Of a stretch of 64,000 bases of DNA, positions 8,044 through 16,200 are shown piece after piece (the first letter of the stretch is position 1; the number at the start of each line of letters is the position of its first letter). Below the pieces are notes generated by a model. That model was not told the DNA's origin, did not search any database, and was given only the letters and a program-made list of their open reading frames with translations. Both the position numbers and the translations under genes were made by a program. This DNA comes from an uncultured Alphaproteobacteria bacterium (GTDB lineage Bacteria; Pseudomonadota; Alphaproteobacteria; HIMB59). The stretch is taken from contig CACLUR010000006.1 in NCBI GenBank assembly GCA_902610175.1, forward strand, positions 1-64,000, read 5' to 3'.

Positions 8044-8747
8044 TGCCAGTAAGAAAAAAAGCTACAACAAAAAAAGTAACCAAAAAAGCTACAAAAGTTA
8101 AAACTAAAAAAAAAGTTGAAGTCATAAAAAAATCACCTGCCAAAAAAAAACAACCTATAAAAAAAATACCTAAGAAAAAAGTTATAAAAAACGTATTAAA
8201 AAAAGTAATTAAAAAAATTGTTACTCCCAAAGCCCCTAAGATTAAAAAAGTAATAGTCCCACAAGAATTTAAAGCAGGAGAGAATATTGTTTACCCTACC
8301 CACGGCGTAGGAAGAATTCTTACTATAGAAAAGTTCCAATATGATCTAGTGGAGGAGCAATTATATGTAATTCAGTTTTTTCAAGACAAGTTAACAATTA
8401 GAGTCCCCTTTGCAAAAGCAAAATTGATTGGTTTAAGAAATATCACTAGTAAGCCCTCTATGACCAGAACACTTTCTGTTTTAAAGCAAAAGCCTAAAAT
8501 TAAAAAAGCAATGTGGAGTAGAAGGGCTCAAGAGTACGATCAAAAGATTAATTCTGGTGATATAAAACTTCTCTCAGAGGTAGTTCGTGATTTATTTCGA
8601 AAAGATGATCAAACTGAGCAGTCCTATAGTGAGCGCCAGATGTTTCAGGTAGCTTTTGAGAGGTATACAAGAGAATTTGCAATATCTTCGAGCTTAAAGT
8701 TCGAGGAAGCATCAACAAAAATATTAGAAATTTTAAATAAAAGATAA
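8043..8747 (+). CDS. carD: CarD-family RNA polymerase-binding regulator with lysine-rich N-terminal tail
   Basis: 234 aa. Residues 1-72 are a lysine-rich, H1-like tail (TTKKVTKKATKVKTKKK, then PKKKV/PKAPKIKK). From about residue 75 comes the CarD/TRCF RNA polymerase-interacting domain (FKAGENIVYPTHGVGRI), followed by a helical DNA-binding domain containing WSRRAQEYDQKINSGD and the RDLFRKDDQ region. CarD stabilises open promoter complexes. Typical CarD proteins are 160-170 aa, so the basic tail is an added module, similar in composition to the nearby histone-like protein. Confidence 0.92.
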   Translation: MPVRKKATTKKVTKKATKVKTKKKVEVIKKSPAKKKQPIKKIPKKKVIKNVLKKVIKKIVTPKAPKIKKVIVPQEFKAGENIVYPTHGVGRILTIEKFQYDLVEEQLYVIQFFQDKLTIRVPFAKAKLIGLRNITSKPSMTRTLSVLKQKPKIKKAMWSRRAQEYDQKINSGDIKLLSEVVRDLFRKDDQTEQSYSERQMFQVAFERYTREFAISSSLKFEEASTKILEILNKR

Positions 8748-8748
8748 A

Positions 8749-9072
8749 TTAATTAGTTTCTTCTTCGTTTTTATCAGTTGGGATATCAATACTGATATCT
8801 TCTGCTAGGTTATCGGTATCTTCAGTTTGGGTATCAGTATCTTCTGTTTCTTCAATTAGGTCTTTTAACTCATCATTTTCTTTGGCAGTTTTAGTAGGTG
8901 TTGCAACGCTTACTCCCGCTTTTCTTCCTCTTTTAGGTTTTGCTATATTTACAGCTTCAATAGATTTACCACACTCTGGACAATTAATTACGTCCTGATA
9001 AAAATCATAATACTTGACGCTACCACAGGGGCATGTTCTTTTGTGACCTAAATCGATTTGCTCTTCTAGCAT
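8749..9072 (-). CDS. FYDLN-type zinc-ribbon acidic protein
   Basis: 107 aa. The N-terminal half resembles the alphaproteobacterial FYDLN_acid family ([18 protein letters not shown] then CPECGKSIE): a zinc knuckle of Cys14, Cys16, Cys31 and Cys34 followed by a strongly acidic Asp/Glu/Thr tail. Two deviations: the first pair is C-x-C rather than C-x2-C and the name-giving motif is YYDFY rather than FYDLN. Function in the family is unknown. It is convergent with carD (1-base gap) and divergent from rpmF. Confidence 0.75.
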   Translation of the reverse strand: MLEEQIDLGHKRTCPCGSVKYYDFYQDVINCPECGKSIEAVNIAKPKRGRKAGVSVATPTKTAKENDELKDLIEETEDTDTQTEDTDNLAEDISIDIPTDKNEEETN

Positions 9073-9136
9073 TGTGGGCAGATTTATACATTATTATTGT
9101 AATTTATACAAATTTTTATTATGTTATCGCTCTAAT

Positions 9137-9400
9137 ATGGCAGTTCCAAAAAGAAAAACCACACCTTCAAAAAGGAATATGAGGCGCTCTCATCATAGAG
9201 CGGGCACTCAATTATTCGCAGAAGACAAAAAATCAGGTGAATTGAGAAGACCCCATCATATTGATCTCAGTACTGGTATGTACAGGGGTAAGCAAATAAT
9301 TATTAAAAAAGCTAAAAAAGATAAAGATGCCGAGGGTCAAGCACCTGTTAATACTGACGAAACAACTAAAACTATTGAAGCACCAGCTGCTTCTAAGTAA
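9137..9400 (+). CDS. rpmF: 50S ribosomal protein L32
   Basis: 87 aa starting [20 protein letters not shown], the conserved L32 N-terminus, so the start at 9137 is preferred over an in-frame upstream start at 9074 that would add 21 unrelated residues. The region [26 protein letters not shown] completes the L32 domain by about residue 58. About 25 further residues form an alanine/threonine/glutamate tail that most L32 proteins lack. Confidence 0.95.
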   Translation: MAVPKRKTTPSKRNMRRSHHRAGTQLFAEDKKSGELRRPHHIDLSTGMYRGKQIIIKKAKKDKDAEGQAPVNTDETTKTIEAPAASK

Positions 9401-9889
9401 TTAATCTCTAATTACCTTATATATTGAATTTTCTGAAAAGCTTTGCTGATAGAGCTTTTTTTTAAGTTCACTAGACTCTAACTTCGATAGTTTCTTTCTT
9501 AAAATAAATCGTTTTAAAATATCTATCTCTAAATCTGGATTTTCAGATACCTTTTTAGAGATATATTCCTCAATTAAACTTTGTTCAAAACCTTTTTGAT
9601 AAAGTTTATTTTTAATTTTTTTTATAGAAAACAGTGATTGTTCATAATAATGAAATACAGTTTCAATAAATTGCTTTTCATCTATGATCTTTAAATCATC
9701 TAATTTTTGTAAGATATTATCAATAAGTTCTTGTTTAGAGATATTTTCTGGAAAAATGACTTTCTGATAAGTTTTTTTATTTTTGAGTCTTTTTCCAAGA
9801 ATTTCAGAAATTTTTTTTTTAGTTGCTGGATATTTACCCAAGTATTTTAGTGCTTCATTATAGAGGTATTCATCTGCTTTTTTTTTCAT
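9401..9889 (-). CDS. recX: RecA regulatory protein RecX
   Basis: 162 aa, lysine-rich and all-helical, with three tandem three-helix repeats: YLYNEALKYLGKYPATKKKISEILGKRL, then DDLKIIDEKQFIETVFHYY, then the ISKKVSENPDLEIDILKRF region. This is the RecX layout. RecX caps and inhibits RecA filaments. recA is not adjacent. It ends one base after rpmF (convergent), with no room for a separate terminator. Confidence 0.85.
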   Translation of the reverse strand: MKKKADEYLYNEALKYLGKYPATKKKISEILGKRLKNKKTYQKVIFPENISKQELIDNILQKLDDLKIIDEKQFIETVFHYYEQSLFSIKKIKNKLYQKGFEQSLIEEYISKKVSENPDLEIDILKRFILRKKLSKLESSELKKKLYQQSFSENSIYKVIRD

Positions 9890-9933
9890 AGTTTATATTT
9901 TATGAATTATTATTATGAAGTACACAAGCAAAG

Positions 9934-10010
9934 GCGCTTGTAGCTCAGTAGGATAGAGCACCAGATTCCTAATCTGGGGGCCGCAGGTTCGATTCCTGCC
10001 AAGCGCGCCA
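9934..10010 (+). tRNA. tRNA-Arg (anticodon CCT)
   Basis: Cloverleaf by eye: acceptor GCGCTTG pairs with CAAGCGC, D stem GCTC/GAGC, anticodon stem CCAGA/TCTGG with loop TTCCTAA (anticodon CCT, reading AGG), T arm GCAGG-TTCGATT-CCTGC, discriminator G and an encoded CCA. Confidence 0.97.
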
Positions 10011-10050
10011 TTAACTTTGACATATTAAAAAAAAATTTTATAAATTACTT

Positions 10051-11013
10051 GTGGTAAAAATTTTTTTTCTATTAAATCTTTTACTTTTCACATCTCTCTC
10101 AAATGCCCAGCTAATAGAAACAAAAGACCCTAAAGCTTTATGCTCCAACGGTGAACAAGCAACATTTACCTTTTTTGAGGGTAATACAAATAATTGGTTA
10201 ATGTATATTCAAGGAGGGGGTGTGGCTGCAAACGAAGACCAATACAGATCAAGAAATAACGGATTAAAATCTCCTGCAGTTTCAAATGTAAGAGGTAAAA
10301 CTTATATGGTCGAAGACTTTATTAACAACAACTATAACGTCATTTACATTCCTTATTGTAGCAATGACATACATCAAGGCACACACGTAAACAATATTGA
10401 TGGAAAAAAAGTTTATTTTCATGGTCGATACATTATCGAGGACATTTTTAATCAGTATGACGAAAGGTTTAAAAAAGCAGATAAATTAATTTTTGCAGGT
10501 TATAGTGCTGGGTCCTTGGCTTTGGGTTTAAACGTCGATCTAATTAAAAGATATGAAAATCCATATATTATTGCTGATAGCTTTTGGTTAGACGCAGAGT
10601 CTTTAAATGTTCGCTTAGGATGGAATGATGGACCATGGCCTAAAATTGTAAAGTTTTTATATAATGACAGGGTCGAGCATTGTAAAGACTCTCATTGGGC
10701 AAATTGTTTTTCTTCAAGACCATTATTTGAAAGAAATAATTTGAATAATATTTTTTTTATTTGGAACATAGGTGATCCTTATATGAAAGGTAATTTAGAT
10801 AAAGTGAGACAATCTATAAATGAAGACTCAATTTTTTATAATGCTGGTTTTTCAATTAATGCTGAAGAAAGAAAGTTAAAAGGAAATATTGAGTGGGGGC
10901 ATGTTATGACAGCTACTAATTTATATTATAAAGATTTTGAAGGTACCTCATTACAAAAGCTAATTTGGAATTGGATAAACGGATCTGGAAAAACTATTTA
11001 TATAAACAATTAG
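10051..11013 (+). CDS. Secreted pectin-acetylesterase/Notum-family hydrolase
   Basis: 320 aa, GTG start, with a signal peptide (VKIFFLLNLLLFTSLSNA). The mature part begins with a Cys-containing LCSNGEQATFTFFEG, then WLMYIQGGGVAANEDQYRSR and the nucleophile elbow GYSAGS (Ser152); His284 in EWGHVMTAT is a likely triad member. This pattern matches the pectinacetylesterase/Notum family of carboxylesterases that remove acetyl or acyl groups. Substrate is unknown; a periplasmic role on acetylated polysaccharide is inference. It follows tRNA-Arg by 40 bases and overlaps gcrA tail-to-tail by 4 bases. Confidence 0.85.
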   Translation: MVKIFFLLNLLLFTSLSNAQLIETKDPKALCSNGEQATFTFFEGNTNNWLMYIQGGGVAANEDQYRSRNNGLKSPAVSNVRGKTYMVEDFINNNYNVIYIPYCSNDIHQGTHVNNIDGKKVYFHGRYIIEDIFNQYDERFKKADKLIFAGYSAGSLALGLNVDLIKRYENPYIIADSFWLDAESLNVRLGWNDGPWPKIVKFLYNDRVEHCKDSHWANCFSSRPLFERNNLNNIFFIWNIGDPYMKGNLDKVRQSINEDSIFYNAGFSINAEERKLKGNIEWGHVMTATNLYYKDFEGTSLQKLIWNWINGSGKTIYINN

Positions 11014-11480
11014 TTTTTCTCGTGTAAAAAATCCAAAAGTCTATCTAAATATTTTTCATCAACATTATATGCTTTTTTATAATGTTCAATACAATATGGT
11101 TTTGTTGGAATATTTTGACCACCACAATAGTGAAATCCCTCTTCAAGTGGATCTCCGATTGGCCATTGACAAGATTTAAAGTTACCTGTGCCAACAATAC
11201 TCTTTTTAAAACTAAATTTTTCTCTTCTTCGAGTAGGTTCTTTTCTTATAGTATTTTGAGAAGATGAATTACTAGTTTCTCTGTACATGGTGACAGAAGA
11301 AAACTGTTGATTTTGAGTTGATTTTTTTCTGGAGTTTTGACGTCTTTCAAGACCCAGTCTAAAAGCCTTACCAATAACGGCATTTTTAGTAAATCCAAGC
11401 TGCACACCAATCTGGCTAGTAGCAACTCCTTCATTCCAAAGTTTTTTAAGATCTTCTACTTTTTGATTATTCCAAGACAT
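11010..11480 (-). CDS. gcrA: Cell-cycle regulator GcrA
   Basis: 156 aa. N-terminal helix-turn-helix MSWNNQKVEDLKKLWNEGVA with the conserved W and the TKNAVIGKAFRLGL recognition helix (residues about 28-43), a variable linker, and a C-terminal zinc-like/sigma-binding segment CQWPIGDP...FHYCG...YCIEHYKKAY. GcrA is an alphaproteobacterial cofactor that binds sigma70 and acts at CcrM-methylated GANTC sites. ccrM is not in the window. Divergently placed with pgk. Confidence 0.95.
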   Translation of the reverse strand: MSWNNQKVEDLKKLWNEGVATSQIGVQLGFTKNAVIGKAFRLGLERRQNSRKKSTQNQQFSSVTMYRETSNSSSQNTIRKEPTRRREKFSFKKSIVGTGNFKSCQWPIGDPLEEGFHYCGGQNIPTKPYCIEHYKKAYNVDEKYLDRLLDFLHEKN

Positions 11481-11525
11481 TTTTTGTATACCTACTCTAT
11501 TTAGTTACTATTATGGGTAGTTTTA

Positions 11526-11539
11526 TACTATATATAGTA
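11526..11539. promoter_or_regulatory. 14-bp palindrome in the gcrA-pgk divergent spacer
   Basis: TACTATATATAGTA is a perfect palindrome in the 101-bp region between the starts of gcrA and pgk. It could be an operator or simply AT-rich promoter DNA: a CATAAT on the minus strand lies nearby, toward gcrA. Confidence 0.35.
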
Positions 11540-11581
11540 GTAGTAATCTAGCCTAAAATGATTAAAAAAATGTGAATAAAT

Positions 11582-12748
11582 ATGAAATCTCTTAAAAATT
11601 TGAACTTTGAAAAAATCCATAATGTAGGGATTAGAGTCGATTTCAATGTTCCTATCGATAAAAATTTTAGAATTACAGATAAAACAAGATTAGATAGATC
11701 TATGGAGACGATAGATTTTATTAAAAATAAGCAATGTAATATTTTTCTTATTTCACATTTTGGAAGACCAAAAGAAAATTTTGATGAGAAATATTCTTTC
11801 TCAAAATTAATTGATCAGTTTGAGGATATATTGGAGTTGAAATTAAATTTTATTAGTTATGATAGTTTTTTAGATAGTGGCCTTAATGAAATAGATCTTG
11901 ATAAGCCAACTATAAGCCTTTTAGATAATATAAGATTTTTTGAGGGAGAAATAAAAAATGATTTAAATTTTAGCAAGTCTATTACAGATAAATTAGATTT
12001 ATATGTTAATGAGGCTTTTTCTGCTTCTCACCGATTTCACTCATCAGTTAATCAAATGGCTAAAAATATATTGTCAGCACCTGGATTTAATTTTGAAAGA
12101 GAAATTTTAGCAATAGATAATATTAAAAAATCTCCAAAGAAAAAATTAGCGATCATTGGCGGATCAAAAGTTTCAACTAAAATAAAAACACTTCTATCTT
12201 TAACATCCTCTTGCTCAGATATTTTTATTGGAGGGGCAATGGCTAATAATTTTTTTAAATATAATAGTATAAATGTAAGTAATTCTTTAATCGAAGAGGG
12301 CACGGAAAGTATGATTGAAATGATTTACAATTCTGCAAAATCAACAAATTGTAAAATTCATCTTCCATCAGATGTTATACTTGATTCAAATGAAAATAAA
12401 TTAATAGATGAGCTTCCTACCAGCTCTGACTTTAAAATTCTAGATATATCAGTTTCTTCACACGCAGTTTTAGAAAAACTGATAGGTAACAGTGATATCG
12501 TTTTGTGGAATGGACCAATGGGAATGATCGAAGACAATAAATTTTCAAATGGATCAATAAATTTAGCACATCTCCTTGCAAAATCTCAAGTAGATGTTGT
12601 CATAGGTGGTGGAGACACAATTTTAGCAATCAACATGGCTGAGGAAAAATTTGAAAATTTTTATTTTGTTTCAACAGCTGGCGGTGCTTTTCTTGAGGCG
12701 CTCGAGGACAAAGATCTTCCTGGAATTCAAGCCCTTATGGCTGATTAA
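11582..12748 (+). CDS. pgk: Phosphoglycerate kinase
   Basis: 388 aa, full length. Signature segments: GIRVDFNVPID (family signature, residues 17-27), SHFGRPK, LLDNIRFFEGE, VNEAFSASHRFHSSV, AIIGGSKVSTK, LWNGPMG, GGGDTILA and VSTAGGAFLEAL (nucleotide site). It converts 1,3-bisphosphoglycerate and ADP to 3-phosphoglycerate and ATP. It stands alone here, not with gap. Tail overlaps yciB by 14 bases in convergent orientation. Confidence 0.97.
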   Translation: MKSLKNLNFEKIHNVGIRVDFNVPIDKNFRITDKTRLDRSMETIDFIKNKQCNIFLISHFGRPKENFDEKYSFSKLIDQFEDILELKLNFISYDSFLDSGLNEIDLDKPTISLLDNIRFFEGEIKNDLNFSKSITDKLDLYVNEAFSASHRFHSSVNQMAKNILSAPGFNFEREILAIDNIKKSPKKKLAIIGGSKVSTKIKTLLSLTSSCSDIFIGGAMANNFFKYNSINVSNSLIEEGTESMIEMIYNSAKSTNCKIHLPSDVILDSNENKLIDELPTSSDFKILDISVSSHAVLEKLIGNSDIVLWNGPMGMIEDNKFSNGSINLAHLLAKSQVDVVIGGGDTILAINMAEEKFENFYFVSTAGGAFLEALEDKDLPGIQALMAD

Positions 12749-13271
12749 TAAAATGCTTTTTTAGCAATGGAATTTGAATTACTGTAAACACAATAGTAAT
12801 TCCCATTATTCCAAATACTTTAAAATTTACCCATACATCTGTTGTTTGAGTCCGCCAAACTATTTCATTTAAAACAGCTAAAAGAATAAAAAAGCTTGAC
12901 CACATTTTATTCATTAATCCCCAACCTTCATCAGTCAATTTTAATGATGAGTTTAATAATAACTTTAAAACAGGTTTATTGATTAACGTGCTTCCAATCA
13001 AAACTGCAGCAAAAAGAGCATTTATAATTGTTGGTTTCATTTTAAAAAATATCTCATTTTTTAGAAAAATACTTAAACCACCAAAAACAACTAAGATAAT
13101 TGTACTTACTAACATCATTGTTGAAATTTTTCTTTCTTTGAAATAGATGGCTATAAGGGAAATAAATGTTGCAACTATTACAGCAGCAATACTTAAATAG
13201 AGATCTTTATCTGATTTATAATAGACTGCGAAAAAAACAATTAAGGGAAAAAATTCAAAGAGTTGTTTCAT
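12735..13271 (-). CDS. yciB: Inner-membrane septation protein YciB (IspZ)
   Basis: 178 aa with about five membrane helices, beginning MKQLFEFFPLIVFFAVYYKSD. Family motifs seen: NKPVLKLLL, LTDEGWGLMNKMWSSFFILLAVLNEIVWR (the TxxxW..LN..W region). YciB is implicated in septation and envelope integrity. Last gene of dapF-mtaB-ftsY-yciB, a gene order common in alphaproteobacteria; 1 base separates it from ftsY. Confidence 0.93.
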   Translation of the reverse strand: MKQLFEFFPLIVFFAVYYKSDKDLYLSIAAVIVATFISLIAIYFKERKISTMMLVSTIILVVFGGLSIFLKNEIFFKMKPTIINALFAAVLIGSTLINKPVLKLLLNSSLKLTDEGWGLMNKMWSSFFILLAVLNEIVWRTQTTDVWVNFKVFGIMGITIVFTVIQIPLLKKHFINQP

Positions 13272-13272
13272 T

Positions 13273-14091
13273 TTATAATAGTCTATCTAAATATCCTTCA
13301 AATTGAAACTCTCTTAAGTCATTCATGCCTTCGCCATATCCTTCAAATACTACAGGAATATCAAAATCATTTATTATTGTTAGAAGAGCTCCATACTTGG
13401 CATTAGAGTCGACCTTATTTAAAATAATACCATCTAAAGTGATATATTCTTGAAAACCATCTATTATATGTTTTGATGCAAGGCCAGTATTAGCATCTAA
13501 TGTCAAAAAAGCCCTTATAAAATTAAATTGATCAGATTTTTTTGAAACTATATCTGAGATTTTTTTCAGCTCAGCCATTAAGTTTTTGTTGTTATGCTGT
13601 CTCCCAGATGTATCAACAATAATAACATCACTCTCTTTCAGATTATCAATGCCTTGAAAAATAACAGCAGATGGATCTTCCATATTATTACCCTTATGAA
13701 TGGGCACTTCAAATTGATTTGTGAAATGTTCAAGTTGATCGATTGCGGCAGCCCTAAATGTATCTGCTGCAATTACAGCAGGCTTTAGGCCATTTTTTCG
13801 AATTAGATTTATAAATTTACCTATGAATGTTGTTTTTCCCGAGCCGTTATTTCCAGCAATAATATATAAGCTTTTATTTTGAGGAGAAAAACCACCAAAT
13901 TTTTTTTCTTTGAATTTTGTAAGCAGTTCATCTTTAATAATTTTTTTAATATCATCTTCTTGTGATTTATTTTCTTTTATTTTTGAAATAATTAAATCAG
14001 CAAATTTTGGTTCTACACCATTATCAAACAAAAGATCCTCTATCTCATCAATTTTTAAGTTTTTTTGAAAGATTTTTTTTAAAAAAAACAT
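13273..14091 (-). CDS. ftsY: Signal recognition particle receptor FtsY
   Basis: 272 aa: only the NG domains, with no acidic N-terminal A domain. G motifs: GNNGSGKTT at 80-88, DTFRAAAIDQL at 110-120, DTSGRQ at 160-165 and the NKVD specificity loop near residue 229. FtsY docks the SRP at the membrane; Ffh lies 2 kb away on the other strand. The start overlaps the mtaB stop as TAATG. The short N-terminus is about the minimum for a functional receptor. Confidence 0.96.
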   Translation of the reverse strand: MFFLKKIFQKNLKIDEIEDLLFDNGVEPKFADLIISKIKENKSQEDDIKKIIKDELLTKFKEKKFGGFSPQNKSLYIIAGNNGSGKTTFIGKFINLIRKNGLKPAVIAADTFRAAAIDQLEHFTNQFEVPIHKGNNMEDPSAVIFQGIDNLKESDVIIVDTSGRQHNNKNLMAELKKISDIVSKKSDQFNFIRAFLTLDANTGLASKHIIDGFQEYITLDGIILNKVDSNAKYGALLTIINDFDIPVVFEGYGEGMNDLREFQFEGYLDRLL

Positions 14092-15296
14092 TAAACCCTG
14101 ATAACTTCTCCAACGGGTACACCTACTAAGGGTACTTTATGTTTGATATAATTTTGATCATATCCAATAGCTAATCCTGAATTTAACTCTTCAATAAGGA
14201 TCTCCCTTGGTAATGAAAGTTTGGATTTTACTTTTTTTAAAATTAATTCACCTAGATCTCTTAAAATTTTTGCTCTCTTTTTAATAATTGATTTAGAAAT
14301 CTGAGGCATCCTTGAAGCAGGAGTATTGTTTTTTGGAGAAAAAGGAAATATGTGGAGATGAGAAATTTCATTTTCTCTTAATAGATTGTATGTATTTTCA
14401 AACATCGTATTCGTTTCAGTAGGAAATCCTGCAATAATATCTGCACCAAATGAAATATCTTTTCTAATTTTTTTACAACGATCAACAAATTGAAATACAT
14501 CTTTCGAATTATGTCTTCTTTTCATTCTTTTTAGTATCATGTCATCACCAGACTGTATACTAAGGTGAAGATGCGGCATTACTCTTTGATCTTTTAGTAC
14601 TTCATTAAAAATTTCATCAACCTCAACACAGTCTATTGAGGAGAGTCGTAGACGTTGTAATCTAGTTTTATCTAAAATATCTAAAATTAAATTGCTCATG
14701 TTATATTTGTGATCAAAATCGCTCCCATAATCTGATATATCAACACCTGTTAAAACAATTTCTTTGACACCATTTTCTACAACTCTTTCCACCTCATCAA
14801 TTAAGTAAAAAGGATCAAAACTCCTATTATTACCTCTACCAAAAGGAATAATACAAAATGTACACCTATGATTACATCCTTGTTGAATTACAAGGCTTTC
14901 TCTGATGTTAAGGTTTTTATTATCTAAAGATGGGCGGATATCTTGAGGAGAGTCAAATATGTCTTCTTTAAAATCTACTCCGAGTTCTTCATCAAGTAAA
15001 GATGTCCAAGTTTCTGATTTCAGTTTACTTATATTATCAATAACTTTATCAACCTCATTCATTGAAGAATACTTATCTGGAGATATTTGTGCAGCACAAC
15101 CTGTCATTACAATTTTTTTATCGGGATATTCCTTTTTAATTCTTCTAATAGTTTGTCTTACCTGCCTTTCAGTTTCATTTGTGACGGCACAAGAGTTTAT
15201 AACAACCAAATTTTCATCATTATTTGCTAATAATTCTTCAATTTTTTTTCCTTCAAAGTTATTTAGTCGACATCCAAAATTAACAACTTTAGACAT
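14091..15296 (-). CDS. mtaB: tRNA t6A37 methylthiotransferase MtaB
   Basis: 401 aa. The N-terminal UPF0004 domain has Cys9, Cys36 and Cys67 for the auxiliary cluster; the radical SAM core has Cys141, Cys145 and Cys148 in GCNHRCTFCIIPFGRG; a C-terminal TRAM-like region ends the protein. FGCRLN and LTGVDISDYG point to MtaB rather than MiaB or RimO. It makes ms2t6A at position 37 of ANN-decoding tRNAs. It starts directly after dapF and overlaps ftsY. Confidence 0.92.
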   Translation of the reverse strand: MSKVVNFGCRLNNFEGKKIEELLANNDENLVVINSCAVTNETERQVRQTIRRIKKEYPDKKIVMTGCAAQISPDKYSSMNEVDKVIDNISKLKSETWTSLLDEELGVDFKEDIFDSPQDIRPSLDNKNLNIRESLVIQQGCNHRCTFCIIPFGRGNNRSFDPFYLIDEVERVVENGVKEIVLTGVDISDYGSDFDHKYNMSNLILDILDKTRLQRLRLSSIDCVEVDEIFNEVLKDQRVMPHLHLSIQSGDDMILKRMKRRHNSKDVFQFVDRCKKIRKDISFGADIIAGFPTETNTMFENTYNLLRENEISHLHIFPFSPKNNTPASRMPQISKSIIKKRAKILRDLGELILKKVKSKLSLPREILIEELNSGLAIGYDQNYIKHKVPLVGVPVGEVIRV

Positions 15297-16109
15297 TTAA
15301 ATATTAATTGATGATTGATAAACTAACTCTGCAGGGCCTTGAAGGAATACCATCTTGTCCTTGATTTCTGTTTTTAATACTGATCGTTCAGTAATCACTT
15401 CGATTTTAGAGGACACAAAGTCATTATGATTTAAAACAAAAGCAGTAGCACAAGTTCCTGAACCACATGCTAGTGTATGTCCGCCACCTCTCTCCCAAAA
15501 TAATACTTTCACTTTTGATTTTTTTAATACCTCTACAAAAGTAATATTAGCTTGATCAGGAAATAATTTATTTTTTACAAGTGATGGCCCTAACATATTT
15601 AATTTAATTAGCTTTAAATTCTTTACTAATACCACACAATGAGGGTTTCCAATATTTGCCCCCATTATTTTTATTAACCCAGGTATCTTTATTCTTTTAA
15701 TTTGAATATTTTGAGAGTCCATTTTTTTTGATAAAGGAATTTTTTTCCAATCTAAAGTTACCTCCCCAACATTGATTTTGTATTCCTTTTGAGTTTTCTT
15801 ACCAAAATGTAAAAATTTATGAGTTTTTATGACTGCCTTTTTAACTTTTTTTACTTCAACTAAAAATTTATAGGCACATCGCAATCCATTCCCACAATTT
15901 TTTCCAAGTGAGCCATCTGAGTTATAAAATGTAATTTGATAATATGAATTGATTTTTTTTATTAGAATTAATTGATCGCAACCTACCCCAAAACGCCTGT
16001 CGCAAAGTCTTTTAATTACCTTTTTTGACTTTCTAATGAAATCAACGTTTTTATCCACAATAATAAAGTCATTTCCTGCTCCTTGAGCCTTCATAAAAGG
16101 TATTTTCAT
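15297..16109 (-). CDS. dapF: Diaminopimelate epimerase
   Basis: 270 aa. Two half-sites with the catalytic cysteines: Cys72 in NCGNGLRCAY and Cys215 in ACGSGTCATAF. The N-terminus MKIPFMKAQGAGNDFIIVD is the family start. It interconverts LL- and meso-diaminopimelate for lysine and peptidoglycan. The segment WERGGGHTLACGSG keeps the substrate-binding ER pair but has His where Glu is usual in the following GET. First gene of its operon; the stop directly precedes mtaB. Confidence 0.95.
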   Translation of the reverse strand: MKIPFMKAQGAGNDFIIVDKNVDFIRKSKKVIKRLCDRRFGVGCDQLILIKKINSYYQITFYNSDGSLGKNCGNGLRCAYKFLVEVKKVKKAVIKTHKFLHFGKKTQKEYKINVGEVTLDWKKIPLSKKMDSQNIQIKRIKIPGLIKIMGANIGNPHCVVLVKNLKLIKLNMLGPSLVKNKLFPDQANITFVEVLKKSKVKVLFWERGGGHTLACGSGTCATAFVLNHNDFVSSKIEVITERSVLKTEIKDKMVFLQGPAELVYQSSINI

Positions 16110-16156
16110 AGACTAGCTATAGTGATATAAATTCCTCACTAAATAAAGGAAAAATT

Positions 16157-16198
16157 AGTCGGCCGATGAGTATCATTCGCCGATTTTTTTTATTTTTT
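16157..16198 (+). promoter_or_regulatory. Terminator-shaped hairpin in the ffh leader
   Basis: A 13-bp stem (16157-16169 with 16173-16185; one mismatch and two G-T pairs) with a 3-base loop is followed by TTTTTTTATTTTTT ending two bases before the ffh ATG. No plus-strand gene lies upstream, since dapF is divergent, so this cannot be an ordinary end-of-gene terminator unless an unseen short RNA is made. It could attenuate ffh or be a termination point of a leader RNA. No Shine-Dalgarno is present between it and ATG. Confidence 0.6.
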
Positions 16199-16200
16199 AA

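Noticed and set aside
9074-9136. 21-residue N-terminal extension of L32
   Set aside because: It does not resemble L32, and the protein normally begins AVPKRKTS/TPSK after Met; the ATG at 9137 gives this exactly.
11481-11581. GANTC methylation sites that would tie gcrA to its own promoter
   Set aside because: No GANTC was found in the spacer, so a CcrM/GcrA feedback there is not supported.
16110-16200. SRP (4.5S) RNA gene upstream of ffh
   Set aside because: The spacer is only 91 bases, and the GGAA-tetraloop helix with the conserved asymmetric bulge is not found; only a simple hairpin with T-run is seen.
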